64,000 bases of DNA, from the NCBI GenBank assembly GCA_025602905.1, contig JAHLKI010000020.1, forward strand, positions 62,001-126,000, read 5' to 3'. Positions 50,634 through 62,450 of the stretch are shown here, piece by piece; positions within the stretch are counted from its first letter, which is position 1; every line of letters starts with the position of its first letter. The translations under genes were made by a program, and so were the position numbers. The notes under the pieces were generated by a model. That model was not told where the DNA came from and ran no database searches. It saw only the letters and a list, made by a program, of their open reading frames with translations. Origin of the DNA: Phlyctochytrium arcticum (taxonomy: Eukaryota > Chytridiomycota > Chytridiomycetes > Chytridiales > Chytridiaceae).

Positions 50634-53624
50634 ATGGATACGACTACCCTCCCTCGACATCATTCTTCAACTGACACATTTTCCCTGGCATCACTCGATG
50701 ACCTTCATCATGCCAACTCAGATCGCGACTCGGTCTTCCTTGGCACAGACCTACGGGGAGAGACCATCCACAAGGGCAACACGGTCCTCCGTTTTCGAGC
50801 ACGGAAGCTAGCAGTCTCCAATGGAGCAATAATACTATTCTATGAAGACACTCGTACAGGTGAGCTGACAATCCAAAGCGGGCAATCATACAGTACTCAA
50901 GAAAGTAGTGCAGGTAAATACCGCAGAAGAAGTATGCCCGTTCGAAGGGTCAGTCCATCAGAAGACATGGGAACTGTGGCACGGACACTCCTTTCACGGC
51001 ACTATGAGTACCTAGAGAATGTCAGCGTCACACAGGTACGGTGCCGGAGATGGATAGTTTTGCGGAATAAGCACTGAGTGTGAGATTCACAGCTTAAGAG
51101 ATTGGTCGAGATGGTGGTAAAACGCAGTGCTGACAAGACTGGTCATGCAAAAGCCACGATGCGGGAAAATCCACCCTCAGATAGATCCGATGCCACATCC
51201 AGACTTAATCCATTAGAGGGCACCAAACCTCTTGCTCCGCAACTTGCGATGGGGGCTCGTGGCCCTCCGCTCGGCAAACAAGACCTTAAATCCGACCCAC
51301 CCCGAGGAACGAATCCCAGCACTCTACTAGGGCATTTGCCCGCCCTGAATAAACGACCTTTGGGAGAGATCATAAACCATGGAGGTCTTGAGAACAGTTC
51401 TTCGAAGAGCGCCAACGCTTCCACGCCTGCTGTGGTTCTGGACGGAAAACGCAACTTGAATCAGCTGGACAATGGAGAACTCCAAAAAGTCAAAGAATCC
51501 ATGGATGTTGAATTCGAACGGAATCGCATAGCAAAAGGAGACAAAGATTTTGTGTATGACGTCCGGAAAAATTTCGGTCCAGCGGAGGAAGATAATGACT
51601 GGGATGAGGACTCGGAAGTAGTTCCGCAGGTCATGTCCAAACCAAGTGGGGTGACACCATCATCGACAAAGCAGGGACCACCAGGTAGAGACTCTGTTCC
51701 GCTCCCAACGAGTGGAAAACAGATGCCGGTATCTCGACAGAAGGACTTCTCGAATGACCGCGGAACGGATTCTGACGCACAGAGCTTAAGTGACGATGAG
51801 TATTTGGCTCAATTATCAGAGGAAGAAGTAGCAGTTCCAACGCGTCTTGCAACCAAGCCCACTGCTGCCGTCACAGCTAAAACCGTTAAAGAAGCGTCTT
51901 CTCAACTGCCCAAGCTGAATGCAGCAGCTCCTCAACATGGATGGCCACCTCATGACGACGAAACCTCGTCTGATCAGGAGGATCCGCAGTCAGAGGACAG
52001 TAGCGCCAAAATAGAAAACAACGCGACCGCAGATACCCCCGACGAAAATTATCACAGGCGAAGAGTCTCGGTCGCCTCCCGTCACGCAACACAACTGTAT
52101 GCCGATTCAACAGACGATCTGACTGTTCGCAAGAAAGGGGGGTTGAGGGGTGTAGGCGAAGAGTCTGAGGAAGATGAGGAGAGTACGCATGAGCCTGGAG
52201 GCCTGGTCAACAAGGAAAGGCCTTTGCCGCCCGGTATCGGACCTCTACCAACCTTAAAACCCTCCCAGGCCAAAGCCACACCGTTACCCCCCCTCTTGTC
52301 CTTGGTAAAAACATCACTACGCCCGAACTCACTTCCGGATCTCACTGCGGCACATGCACCTCAGGGGCCCAAGGATGACCTTTCTGACCCTTTGTCCGAG
52401 CCCCGCTCGGCTAACCTGGATGCAATGCTGGGTATCCTATCAGATGAGGAAGAAGGACATCGACCAGTCAGCTCACAAAGTATAGATGGAAGCGGCAGCG
52501 GTGGCCGTGGAAGTCTTGTTGGTCCAGCTGGGGATACGAATAGAAGCGTACCAACTCAGCCTTCTTCGCATTTTAAGCAAGAACCTCTAACCGAAAAAAT
52601 CCACCCGGTTGTAACAACAAAGGCGCCTGTAGTGTCAGCGACCACACCTGGTCCTGTCTCTACCCTCTCTACCGGCCCGTCTCCGCTACAGAGCAAACTT
52701 CCGATGGGGCTAGAAGATCAAAAAAAGCGAATGGAGGTAGAAGACGACATTGTGGAAGAGATAATTTCAGATGACTTTGATTTGGATGGTTCAGAACAAG
52801 AATCGGACGATAATTTAAGTGATATCCTGCCAGTAAGGAAATCTGCAGAGGGCCCGACACCGATAGTCACCCAAGTGCAAAGTATCGATAATAAAAAGGT
52901 CACGGAGTCCAGTCTTAGCTCGTCAATACCGAAACCGACAGTGCCATCTATCAATGTCACCACAAGGCCAGCCGTGAAAGCTAGTCTTCCGCCACCTTCA
53001 GCGCTTCCATCTCTTCACCCGGCGTCGCAACCGTCACAGGGGAATACCCTAAAAGACCTCCCATCCCTGACCAAAGGTCCTACAAAAGCACCAGAGTCAA
53101 CGTTGAATCCAGGCTCAGCCTGGTTAAAAGGGCATGATGTCTATTTCAAAAAAGAAAAGGCAGACAGTGAGGACGAGGATGATGACGACTTGGGAATAGA
53201 CGATGTTTTGGGACTAGACGACGATGACGATGATGATGACGGCAAATCCGCCCAAATTGACAGGGAAGGCAAGGCGCCCGCACCATTGAAAATGAGTGAG
53301 CCAATATCTGGCGAGACAAAGAAAGATATAAGTCCAGTGCCTGCTGCGGCCACAGCTGCCAAATGGCTCAAGTCGACTCTACCAGACACCCGTAATTTGC
53401 CGTCCATAAATTCCTCCACTACCACCCCTGCCGCCACAAAGTTGGTCCCGGACATGGTGAACCCCACAAATACCAAGTCAGCACTGCCGCTATCTGCGAA
53501 AGCAAAAGAAGAGCCAGAGGTTTACTCTGACGACTTTGGCGCGGGCCACACGGATGAAGAGGACATTGTGTTCTCCGACGACGGATTATCCTTTGATGAC
53601 GGCGGATCTGATGGCGGCTTCTGA
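50634..53624 (+). CDS. CEP19-like protein with long disordered tail
   Basis: CEP19 sits at the basal body and helps recruit RABL2 and IFT-B in cilium formation. Three exons (50634-50859, 50914-51035, 51093-53624) join in frame. The CEP19 core is N-terminal: VLRFRARKLAVSNGAIILFYED and TRTGKYRRRSMPVRRV, then DMGTVARTLLSRHYEYLENV and SVTQLKRLVEMVVKRS. The M-P-V-R core and the A-I-I-L-x-Y-x-x-x-x-T-G-K pattern match the family. The usual CEP19 is short (about 160-200 aa). Here an additional about 830 aa of disordered, acidic Ser/Pro sequence follows, with repeated acidic patches (DDEYLAQLSEEE, EEIISDDFDLDGSEQESDDN and DEEDIVFSDDGLSFDD). The start is the first in-frame ATG. Confidence 0.83.
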
Positions 53625-53763
53625 AGCTCTCACCGATGTTGTATCCAGGAGTCTAATTCGTTCGCGCTTACATAGCTGCAGGCTTGTATGAATATGATGT
53701 GCTAATATTGCATGATCGATCCAGTAAATTTGTACATATATCACTTCCAAAATGAGGGCACTA

Positions 53764-54691
53764 CTAGATACGTTGAGCGACCCAAATAGCAGCTTTGCAA
53801 CCTTGAGAAATGGCAGCTGTCAAGCCTGGGTACGCTGGCGCCTTGTGTGCATGATGATCGACAGCTGTATCGAGATGTTCCAACTCTTCGTCCCGGAATC
53901 GTTTGATTATAATCTTGAGCTTGTCAACCTCCGGATGATCAATTTTCAGTAGCTCGCGTAGTTGACTACGATTATACGATAAGCAAACTTGGCAGTCCGA
54001 ATTCCTCAACATTCACAACTTACTCGTTGTAGTGTTGTCCAATGACAGTCTCAACTGCTTCCGTACAAGCCATGGCCGCCTCTTTACCAATCAATGCCGT
54101 TCCCGCACCTAGAGCGTATCCAGCGGCTTCCCAGAATGGCCGCAACGCAGTGGGTCGAACACGGTTATTGGCTAGAATATCGTCAAACACTTTCAAATGA
54201 AACTTTTCTTGATCCCACATGTGCTGAATGCGATGATTTTCAATATGATGCCCAATGTCTAAAAAAGCTCAAACAGCGAGGCGTACCTGTATCACAGGAC
54301 CCACTTTTGCGTCGTTTCCCAAAACAGCCAGCTGCCCTTTGTATATCCAGTTGGCCCCAAGTTCGCCTGCGTGGTCCACGCGCAACATAGCATCAATCAA
54401 ATCCTTTTCCGCCGCCGTTAACGGACGTTTAGTCTTTTGTGTCCGTGAAGCACCCGAATCTATATTGCCCTCTGCTGCAGGATTAGAGTGCCTGGCAGGC
54501 GCCCCTAGTGTCTCATCATTTGCGGGTGAAGTTGGAAATGCTTGCCCCAAAGAGCTATTGCAAGGAGCAGTGGTCGCCAGCGAGCGTTTTTGTTGCAATA
54601 CTCTGTTTGAACAGCGAAGCTTCTTGGGGTATATCCTCGAGGACAGCCTTGAGGCCTGCTTCACACTGCAGAGCATCGGTGTTGTTGCCAT
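53764..54691 (-). CDS. COQ7: COQ7, 5-demethoxyubiquinone hydroxylase
   Basis: COQ7 is the di-iron enzyme that hydroxylates demethoxyubiquinone at the inner mitochondrial membrane. Three exons on the minus strand begin at 54691 ([16 protein letters not shown], a basic presequence). The ferritin-like helices carry the di-iron ligands: E in [20 protein letters not shown] in [14 protein letters not shown] in [13 protein letters not shown], then DEELEH in [18 protein letters not shown]. The ending [17 protein letters not shown] is characteristic. Introns lie after GPVIQ and within YND. The enzyme depends on COQ9 in other fungi, and COQ9 is not in this window. Downstream neighbour is the CEP19-like gene (convergent). 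Confidence 0.95.
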
Positions 54692-55151
54692 CTTGTGCTT
54701 CGTCTAAATAATCCTACCCGAAATCCGAAGTCCCGGCGTAAACTCCCAATCACTGCGACATGACAGAGTCGTGGCTTGGGGGCTCGATCTGACGGCTGTC
54801 AAATTGTGCCAAACTTCCCGACACGACCAGGCAGATCATGCCAGATCAGGAGCTTGACAGGAGGAGTCCCGAGTTCCCCTTGAAATTTATGAAAAGGTTC
54901 CACTGTACCATGCCTCGCCCTAACTACAACTGCCACTAAGTCTAGCTTGCAAAGGATATGTGTGCGGACTTAAATCTGAAGGATGATCCCTGGAGCAGTG
55001 GAAGGCTGGCCGGGCCAGCCCTGATACCCTACCCATCACGATTTCCATCTCCGCTTTTGCAACAAGGCGTCAGAAAGGTCATAAAGTTTTTACGCATACC
55101 CCAAGCTGCACCATCAACACAACCAAGACCTGACATACAAGAGTAACAACA
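54692..55151. other. Upstream region of COQ7 and the small orphan gene
   Basis: About 460 bp between divergent starts (COQ7 to the left, 55152 to the right). A short frame at 54958-55146 has no motif. No RNA gene was recognised. Confidence 0.4.
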
Positions 55152-55634
55152 ATGTTCGTGATATCTTGCATCGCTACTATACTTGGCGTTATCGCGCAAA
55201 ACGGTGATTGGTATCGAGTCGAATTTTACATTCGTACTTCCGGCCCGATGGGCATTACGGTCACAGCAACGCTAAAAACCATCGAAGGACATATCGACAT
55301 GCCGCAAGAACAAAAGGAGTACACATTTGTCGGAATGGTGGTGGACAGTACGAGAAGAGAGGTGGACGTGCAACAATTGCTGCAACTTCCGGACGATGTC
55401 AAGACTCGAGGTGCCGCGAAAGCTGCCGCTCAAGTATCAGTTTCCGGAATCGTCGCGAGAACAAGCAACCAATCCGTGAACGTGTTATACAAAGTTCCGA
55501 AAGAGTACGGTGATTTGCATCAGAGGGTGATCGGGTCCCAAGAAAATGTGGGCAAAGAATGGAACAGACAAAGGAGAAGACCACCGATTGGGGCAGTTGT
55601 AACAAATGGCGTCACTGGGGGAGATTGCGATTGA
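55152..55634 (+). CDS. Small orphan protein, possible signal or membrane N terminus
   Basis: A single frame encodes 160 aa starting MFVISCIATILGVIAQNG, hydrophobic for about 15 residues. The middle has WYRVEFYIRTSGPMGITVTATL and a run of polar repeats, ending basic (KEWNRQRRRPP). No domain is recognised. Coding status rests on frame length and a plausible start only. An upstream exon is possible. Confidence 0.35.
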   Translation: MFVISCIATILGVIAQNGDWYRVEFYIRTSGPMGITVTATLKTIEGHIDMPQEQKEYTFVGMVVDSTRREVDVQQLLQLPDDVKTRGAAKAAAQVSVSGIVARTSNQSVNVLYKVPKEYGDLHQRVIGSQENVGKEWNRQRRRPPIGAVVTNGVTGGDCD

Positions 55635-57744
55635 ACAAATCATCACCACAGGAGCTATGACGGACATCCCGTTGTGTGTGGGTGCGAGGAGGAGACTGCA
55701 GGGGGCATTATATGTATGTAAATATATCAATAAATAATAATACTCCGGCGTGGTAAATCGAAGAAGAACAGGATAATCGCAAATGTATGAAGCGGAAGGG
55801 AAAAAAAGATTTTGGAAGTACAAGGCAATAGCAAAGAAGAGAGAACGGGAGAAAAGTAAAGAGGCTAAGTAGATGGGGGGAGGCATGGGGGAAGTTAAGA
55901 ATAAAGGACAACAATTAGAGAAGTAAACAGCAAAATCAAATAATAGTATAGGGTAGAATGAGAGACGAGGAAGAAGAAATACAAGGGCGACGTGCGCTTC
56001 ATCAGTCAAGTGAAACTGCAGGAGCGGGTCAGGATGCCAGCACGATATTTCCTCATACGGGATATGGTGCGCTCGGTCGCCACTTCCAAACGGTATGGAA
56101 AACGGCTGGCCATCTCCCAATGATCAATCAGCAAAGCGGGCAAGAATTTGACGGGGCACGAACAATTCTGGACCGTCATCCAAGGATCCCCCAATGAATA
56201 ATATGCTCTGTGCTTCGTATGAAACATATCTGATACTTCACCACTGCCTTTGCAACCTTTGCACAAGTTTTAAAAAGTAAACAACTCGATCGATTGAGCA
56301 TGACTCTACGAGTAGTAACCCTGATTTGATCATTGTAGACACAAAACAACAAGGCCAAATCACTATAAAACAGTGTATGTATTACGATTATGACAAGCCT
56401 AGTCAAAGGATTGGGAATTGATGACACGCGACCAATCTGCGACATGCCAAACGTCTGCCTACTTACCCCCGCAATGCCCCCATTCAACCACGAGACTGTC
56501 CCAGATAGACGGAGATTTCACACGGCGTCCTTCTCGAGTGAACACCACTTGCCGATCTCAAAGAACTGATACATCACTCATCCAAGGGAAAGGTTTGATT
56601 TAAATGTCATTCAGAAAAACGAAACCATGGTCTGGCAATGCCAGTGTGAAATCTCCGATAATCGTGGACCGCCTAACCGGGAATTGAAGGAAAAGCAGTA
56701 CGGTGGTTATATGTTGTCGTTGCCGGATACGACCGAGTTGGCTCCTGGCCAAGATCTTCCAAGACCACTTGAATGACAATACCTATCGACGCGCCGCACT
56801 TCACCAAAGTCTCAAGGGCATACCTACGATGCATAACAGTGAGTCAAATGCACAAATGGTTTTGAGAAAACATAGACCACTCTAATGCGCATGCGAGAGA
56901 TAGAACTCAGAGTATAACAGTCTCGACAGGATAGTGTTCCGAGTAGCGATTCTGATTGTGTTTTGGCTTATATCATCGTCGGTCGTTTCTCTCGCAGTAC
57001 GCAGTCGCAGTCGCAGTGGTATGTTGATTTGATGACTTACCTCCATTTTTCATTCCAGCATCTACTATTCAATCCATGTGATGAGAGACAACTTTGAGCT
57101 GTTGATCTGTGTTGTCTCGCCCAGGACGCCAGGAGATGCAAAAAAAGTCCGCCTTTGAGCCGGATAAAAAAATGCACTGGAGCCACGCTTTGCGCAGCAT
57201 CCTGAGAACAACTCCTTGCACCGCGCTTGCACCGTGCTACCGTAGGAAAGCTGCATGAGAATAAGTACCTCTTTCCGTTTGATGGCGTGGTAGATCATCC
57301 GCCGTATGAAGGGATCTCTCCTCATTGAAAGCAGGATTCACGATGTTATGCGCTCAAGTTGAACATCGAGCGTAAGACACGATTACACGACACAAATCGA
57401 GGCATGATGGAGTTCATTGCTTGAACATCCTCCATTTTGGCTCAGTGCCTCCACAAAGTGGGTACCTGCGGCAGCGGGGATACTTGCCATCGTTTTCGCT
57501 GACTCGACCCAATACTCTAGATTTCGCCGCGTCGCGCGGGTGGCAAAGTTTGCGGAGTCTCCCTTCTCACCGGACATCCCTGGCAATGCCTCCTCACCTT
57601 GTTTCCGAGCAACAGTGATGCCCCAAAGAATAAAAGGGCCAGCTCTCCGGCATTATTCTTGTTCATGTTTCATCCCAAATCACAGATCCCCATCAACTTC
57701 CTCCCGGCCTAGCCTCACAATTCAACGCGCAGGATAATAGCATC
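55635..57744. other. 2.1 kb gene-poor interval
   Basis: No convincing gene. A 211-codon minus frame at 55485-56120 overlaps the orphan gene antisense and is T-rich and hydrophobic, so probably not real. Several short frames appear near 56.4-57.4 kb. A triplet CAGTCG repeat lies at about 57001-57018. Confidence 0.45.
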
Positions 57745-58719
57745 ATGCCTGAACCCACCGAATCTCCAGGTCCCTGTCCCTTTGGCAAACAGAGCCTTGA
57801 CCCCAGACAAGTGAAGAATGATCCGGTCAAACTTCCAACTCATCCGTCTCCCACATCCGGCCCAAAGCGACCCGCTGTGCATGAAGCGCGTGTTCCCATC
57901 AACCTTTTTCTCGCATATACCCCTCTTTATCGGTGGACTATTGCTGCATGCTTAATTCTTGGTTCATGCTTACCCCTCAAGATTGCTGGCGGCGTCGGGG
58001 CAGTAATCTTCGCAACCACACTTGTGCCACTCATCACTCGACGCATTCCCATGTTGCGGGGCAAAACATCCGAATTTCACCAACAGCCTGATACTTGCTC
58101 CGACTCAGATATAGACTCGAAAAACGACACTACCACCCCTCTGATCCCCGAGCCAACCCGCTTTCCTAGTCACCATGACTATGTTCCGCCTGGGGTCGTA
58201 CCGGGCAATTCTACAGCGCGGATCCAAGGAGACTTTGTCGTTTTCCTCATTGGTGCTCGCGCCAACACGCCGTCCGCCATTCTAGACTCGCGATTCGGGG
58301 AAATTGGCAATGCGATGACTGCCATGCGCAAAGAGTTGCAAGATCAGCCAGAATTGGGGTGTCTTGGTGCCGAGGATTTTATTTCCATGTATGGCGATGG
58401 CTCTCAAATACTAGCAGTCCAGTACTGGCGGTCGGTTGAGCATTTACATGCTTACGCGCGGGGAAAGGGGCATGTACACGTAAGGGCAGTGCCGAAGTTC
58501 ATTAAGATTGCGAAGGATAGCCCCGATTTTGGGGCGTGGCATGAGACATTTGCCGTCAAGAGTGGGGATTACGAAACGTTTTATCTGAACATGCCGCCAT
58601 TCGGACTTGGAAACGCTAGGGAAACCCAACTGGAGCAAGTGCCGGCGAAATGGAGAACAATGAAGCAAAGGATGGGGAGAGCCACCGACCCCAACAGCCT
58701 AGATCCCCCAGAATGGTAG
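57745..58719 (+). CDS. DUF4188 protein (monooxygenase-like fold), membrane-anchored
   Basis: A single exon of 324 aa. An N-terminal Pro-rich stretch leads to a hydrophobic segment at about 62-93 (IAACLILGSCLPLKIAGGVG, then AVIFATTLVPLI). The DUF4188-type core starts near residue 156: GDFVVFLIGARANTPSAILDS, MTAMRKELQDQPELGCLG, QYWRSVEHLHAYARGKGHVH, FGAWHETFAVKSGDYETFYL, NMPPFGLG. These blocks match the DUF4188 family as I know it; the W-R-S and HAYAR motifs are the strongest. The family's reaction is not established. The anchor suggests a membrane-associated location. Confidence 0.85.
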   Translation: MPEPTESPGPCPFGKQSLDPRQVKNDPVKLPTHPSPTSGPKRPAVHEARVPINLFLAYTPLYRWTIAACLILGSCLPLKIAGGVGAVIFATTLVPLITRRIPMLRGKTSEFHQQPDTCSDSDIDSKNDTTTPLIPEPTRFPSHHDYVPPGVVPGNSTARIQGDFVVFLIGARANTPSAILDSRFGEIGNAMTAMRKELQDQPELGCLGAEDFISMYGDGSQILAVQYWRSVEHLHAYARGKGHVHVRAVPKFIKIAKDSPDFGAWHETFAVKSGDYETFYLNMPPFGLGNARETQLEQVPAKWRTMKQRMGRATDPNSLDPPEW

Positions 58720-58965
58720 TTTATGTAGTTTGTAGCTGAAATATTTTAGATACAATACATGCATTATCCGGTATATTGCAGCGCGATATGGAACCAGCAA
58801 AGAGATTCAAATGCGTGCAATTCAGTGTGAATGATGATTAAAGCTGTACAATCTGTCCTTGACCGCGAATGGGTCATGCTATAATTGGTATATTTGCGCG
58901 CCTGGCAGGTCATACTACAAATGTTTACATCCGTGCTATTTCTCTTTGGTCGCGATGTCAAAAGT

Positions 58966-60924
58966 CTATGTTGTGCTGCTCATGATGGATCCGCGGGTAG
59001 AGCTAACAGACCTTGAAGATCGGCGTTCTAAGAACTCGAATGAGTGGGACAGTTACTCAAATCTGCGATACAAAACTTACCGTAACGGTAGGGAGCAGCA
59101 TCATATGGACCAACCGACGTCTCGGATGGCGATCGTCGGAATGAAGAGGACCCGCTGCGACTCCTTTCGCTGCTTGCTAGATTCGAGGTGGATCTACTGC
59201 GTTCTTTGACCAGTGTAGGAAGCACTGGAGGGTATTGCTTGTCGATATCGTCGGACGAAATGTTGAGTTTTTGACGTAATTGGATGACTTCTTCCCGGAG
59301 TTTGCTGTAAAGGTCACCGCATGTTTTCGCTCCTTCCTCGTAGTCGATTTCCATATCGTGTATACGCGTTTTCAGTGAATTTACCTAGAGGTGACCAAAA
59401 TTCAGACTTTTCCGGTGACAATCTGCTACAATATGTGAAAAATACCTCTGCGCGCAGTACTTCCGTGACACCAGGAGACACTGGAAAGTCCATCATAGAT
59501 GTGCTAGGACTATGCGAAGGGTGGGACATTTTGCGGCTATAAACAATCATATAAGAGGGTCAGTGAGCTGTGTCAGAACGATGTTGAGTAAGCAGACACA
59601 TACGGAGTACTGGCAGAAGCAGACTGCTGCTGGCGCAAACTCTCCAATTGCTTTTGAAGCCGATTGACAATAAACTCCTGCTCCTGTTCTAGAGCAACTT
59701 CCATATCAACCTTCTCTTTTTGTAGCTAAACAAACCATCCCCCGTTTAGTTGAAATGTTTTGTAAAAGTGCAGATTCCCATTACCTGGGATAATTTTTTC
59801 TGTAATGTATTCGTAATCATCTCTTCTTCTTGCTCAACCTTCATGAGTAGCTCCCCCTTTTCTTTTTTAAGACTGTGTATACGCTTCATGAGCTTGTTGG
59901 CAATATATTCTTCCTCTTGCTCTGCGGATGCTTGCTGCGATATAACAAATTTCAAACGTTGGTATGACAAATTGTGCTTTCCAAACCACAAATGGCTTAC
60001 AAGATCTACCGTCATTTGTCGCAGCTTCTGGTTCTCGGCCCTAGCGACGAATTCGTTAAACGACGATCGATAGACCCACCTAAAATACAGACTCACCGAA
60101 GGATATTGACGTGCCCACATTCCATGTCCAACTCAAATTTAAGCTTTTTGATCTGTGCTTCTTGATGCACAAGTTGGTCGCGAAATCGAGAAACTGCTTC
60201 TGTGATTTGCTCAACATCTTTGGACGATAGAGCAGCATCAATTTGATCTGATATGTCCTCTTGCAACTCTAGGCGGGGCGTCCTACTTAGAGACCGTAAG
60301 TAACCGTCTAGTAGCGTATAACACTGCACATTGTACCTCTCTTCCTGCTCCGGGCGTAAGGAATTCAGTTGGCGCTTGAATTCTATTGTTCGAGCTTCTT
60401 GGTTGCCGGATAACGCAGCCAGATCCGTTTCCAATCGTTGTTTTTCTTTCGTCGCCTGGATAAATTCACAGTAGGCAATAGAGCCAAATCATAGTCAGAT
60501 TACATGCAAAACAATCAGGCAATTATTCCATCGTTTCGAGGGCCCATACCGAGTCAAGATGAAGTTGCAACGCGTCTTTGTACTTTAGCTCCGTGGCCTC
60601 CACTCGATTCAATAGATTTTCCTTCTCCTGTTCATGGTAAGTCAGAGGAGAAGAGAGAGAATTTCATCAGTCAGCTGGGTTGGTATCTTGACGAGAGTAC
60701 ATAGCTTTTATTAGTTACGCACAGGAACGTCGCGCCCGGCCATCATGAGTGCGAATTACCCAACCTTGGGTTGACAGGCAGGTATATTCACAATATGGAA
60801 TAGTACCGAGGATATGTACCAGTACTCGAGTACTTACAGAAGCAAGTTTTTCCAACTCGGCCGCCTGACGCCGGACAGTGTCCTCCAAGTTCCCGCCCTT
60901 GGTGGCGGCGTCTTCACTCGACAT
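58966..60924 (-). CDS. CCDC6-like coiled-coil protein
   Basis: Many short exons on the minus strand. The start is ATG at 60924 (MSSEDAATKGGNLEDTVRRQ), followed by EKENLLNRVEATELKYKDAL, RLETDLAALSGNQEARTIEF and IEFKRQLNSLRPEQEERYNV. The CCDC6-type repeat unit is plain: ENQKLRQMTVDL, SAEQEEEYIANKLMKRI, KVEQEEEMITNTLQKKL and LEQEQEFIVNRLQKQLESL. This E-Q-E-x-E-x-I-x-N-x-L rhythm matches CCDC6 (DUF2046). A Ser-rich tail ends near ERRSSRSVSSTRGS. The last intron, at about 59021-59073, gives the stop at 58966-58968. Role in fungi is unclear. Confidence 0.72.
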
Positions 60925-61242
60925 GACGGGAATAACACTTGGAGCAAAGCTGTCTGAGAGTCTACCGTTCAGTTAAGTGTGCCGGTGGGGAGGGGACTCC
61001 TGAGTTCTTCTGGAGGTTTCTTTATGCAAGCTTCCCCCTTTTCTAGGCAAGATCGGGAATTGTGGGAGGTCACAAAGCTGAGAGCTCACGAGCGTGGCGG
61101 GCGGTGACCTGAAAGTCCTAAGTCGGATCCAAGACACACACAAACATCAGCTACGAGTAATATGGCTCCGAACAAAATCTATAGGATCTGTGACAGAAAA
61201 ATTACATTCGGATATACTTCTCGGAAAATACAAGAGTATTGA
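60925..61242. other. Intergenic region
   Basis: About 320 bp between the hydrolase stop and the CCDC6-like start, both on the minus strand. It would contain the CCDC6-like promoter. Nothing else is recognised. Confidence 0.4.
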
Positions 61243-62345
61243 TTAGAGATTTTGGATGAACTTGCGAACCACATCACAGAAGTGCTTTTGGGATGATGAG
61301 GGCGCTAGTGCATGATTTCCCTCAGCATCTACAACCAGCGTATCCGTCTGACCTTGATCGCCTCGCGCATCCAGAAAAAGTTTGCCCATCTTCTCAGCAG
61401 TCAAATGCTTTGGGACATATTCGTCTTTGCCGCTAAGGAAAAATAGTATTGGACATTTCACATCTTGGAAGATCTCCTGGCGACGGCTATTGTCCATCGT
61501 GCTGGTGAACATATCATCATCACCGCTGCAACGTGTGGAGTCTTTTGTTAGAACCAAAGGCCTGAGAATCTCAACTTCAAAGAGGTTGGTCACTCACTTC
61601 CAAGAATATAAAGAATGAAATCGATACGCTGAAATTGGAGCACTTTCAACCTATTTGCCAGATAAGCACAGGGTACCCTGACACGATGCATGCTTGGTAA
61701 ATCACCTCGCGCGGCATTAGTTCATCGGGACGTCCATCGGCGATAAGGCCTGCTGCAATAGCCAATCGTTTTTTCAGAAGCTCCGGATCCGTCCAGTTGG
61801 CATATTCGACATCACTAGCTGCTGCCTGGAGCACAATCCCTGCAACATGAGCTCGCTGTTTGCCATTGCGCATAAACCAGATAGCGTCCTGTCATACGGA
61901 AGTAAACGGAACCCCAATAAGTTCAATGAATAGGCAATGATACTCAGAAGAAGTACGGACCTGGCAACCTGTTGAATGTCCAATGATAACAACCTTTTTT
62001 TTGTTCCTCTGCTGTATGCAGAACTCGATGAGTGCATCCAGTTCCTCACAGTCCTGCGCTAGGCTGCTGATGCCATATCCTTTGTACGAGGATGAAAGAA
62101 CGGGCTGGACCAGAGACCACCTAATTCCATTCAGGGTCTCGGAAAGTTGCTCCGCATAAGGGAGGGAGAGAAGGCCATCGGTCAAACCGCCTACCAAAAT
62201 CTGCAACCGTTTGTTTATATAGCTCGTCCATAGTTTGGGCAATCGAACGAGGTCAACTTACGCAACAGTTCGGTTGCTCAACATTTGACTCAAAGGCCGC
62301 CAACTTCTTGCCCTTGTCGTAAAGAAAAAGTGATCCTTGCAGCAT
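61243..62345 (-). CDS. DUF1749 alpha/beta hydrolase
   Basis: Several exons from ATG at 62345 (MLQGSLFLYDKGKKLAAFES). Family blocks are ILVGGLTDGLLSLPYAEQL, VQPVLSSSYKGYGISSLAQD, then KKVVIIGHSTGCQ with the nucleophile Ser in G-H-S-T-G. The lid is near PELLKKRLAIAAGLIADGRP. An acid residue lies in FFLSGKDEYVP and the catalytic His in GNHALAPSS. DUF1749 hydrolases include fungal SidJ-like proteins; the substrate here is unknown. The gene is divergent from the short-chain dehydrogenase (starts about 105 bp apart). Confidence 0.85.
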
Positions 62346-62450
62346 CGTAGAAATTGACAGTGCATTCCCGTCTCCACATGTTTATTCGCTGGGTTATGTG
62401 CAGTTTCAACACGTCACAACTTCCACGCGTTTGCGCTCTGATCGCTGGAG
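62346..62450. promoter_or_regulatory. Short divergent promoter, hydrolase and dehydrogenase
   Basis: Only about 105 bp separate the two opposed starts, so a shared bidirectional promoter is likely. No motif was identified. Confidence 0.5.

Noticed and set aside
55485..56120. 211-codon hydrophobic minus frame
   Set aside because: Antisense to the small orphan and over AT-rich sequence. Its hydrophobic runs come from T-rich codons, and there is no good start or homology.
56200..57400. Short frames suggesting genes near 56.4-57.3 kb
   Set aside because: All are under about 100 codons, lack motifs, and do not join by plausible splices.
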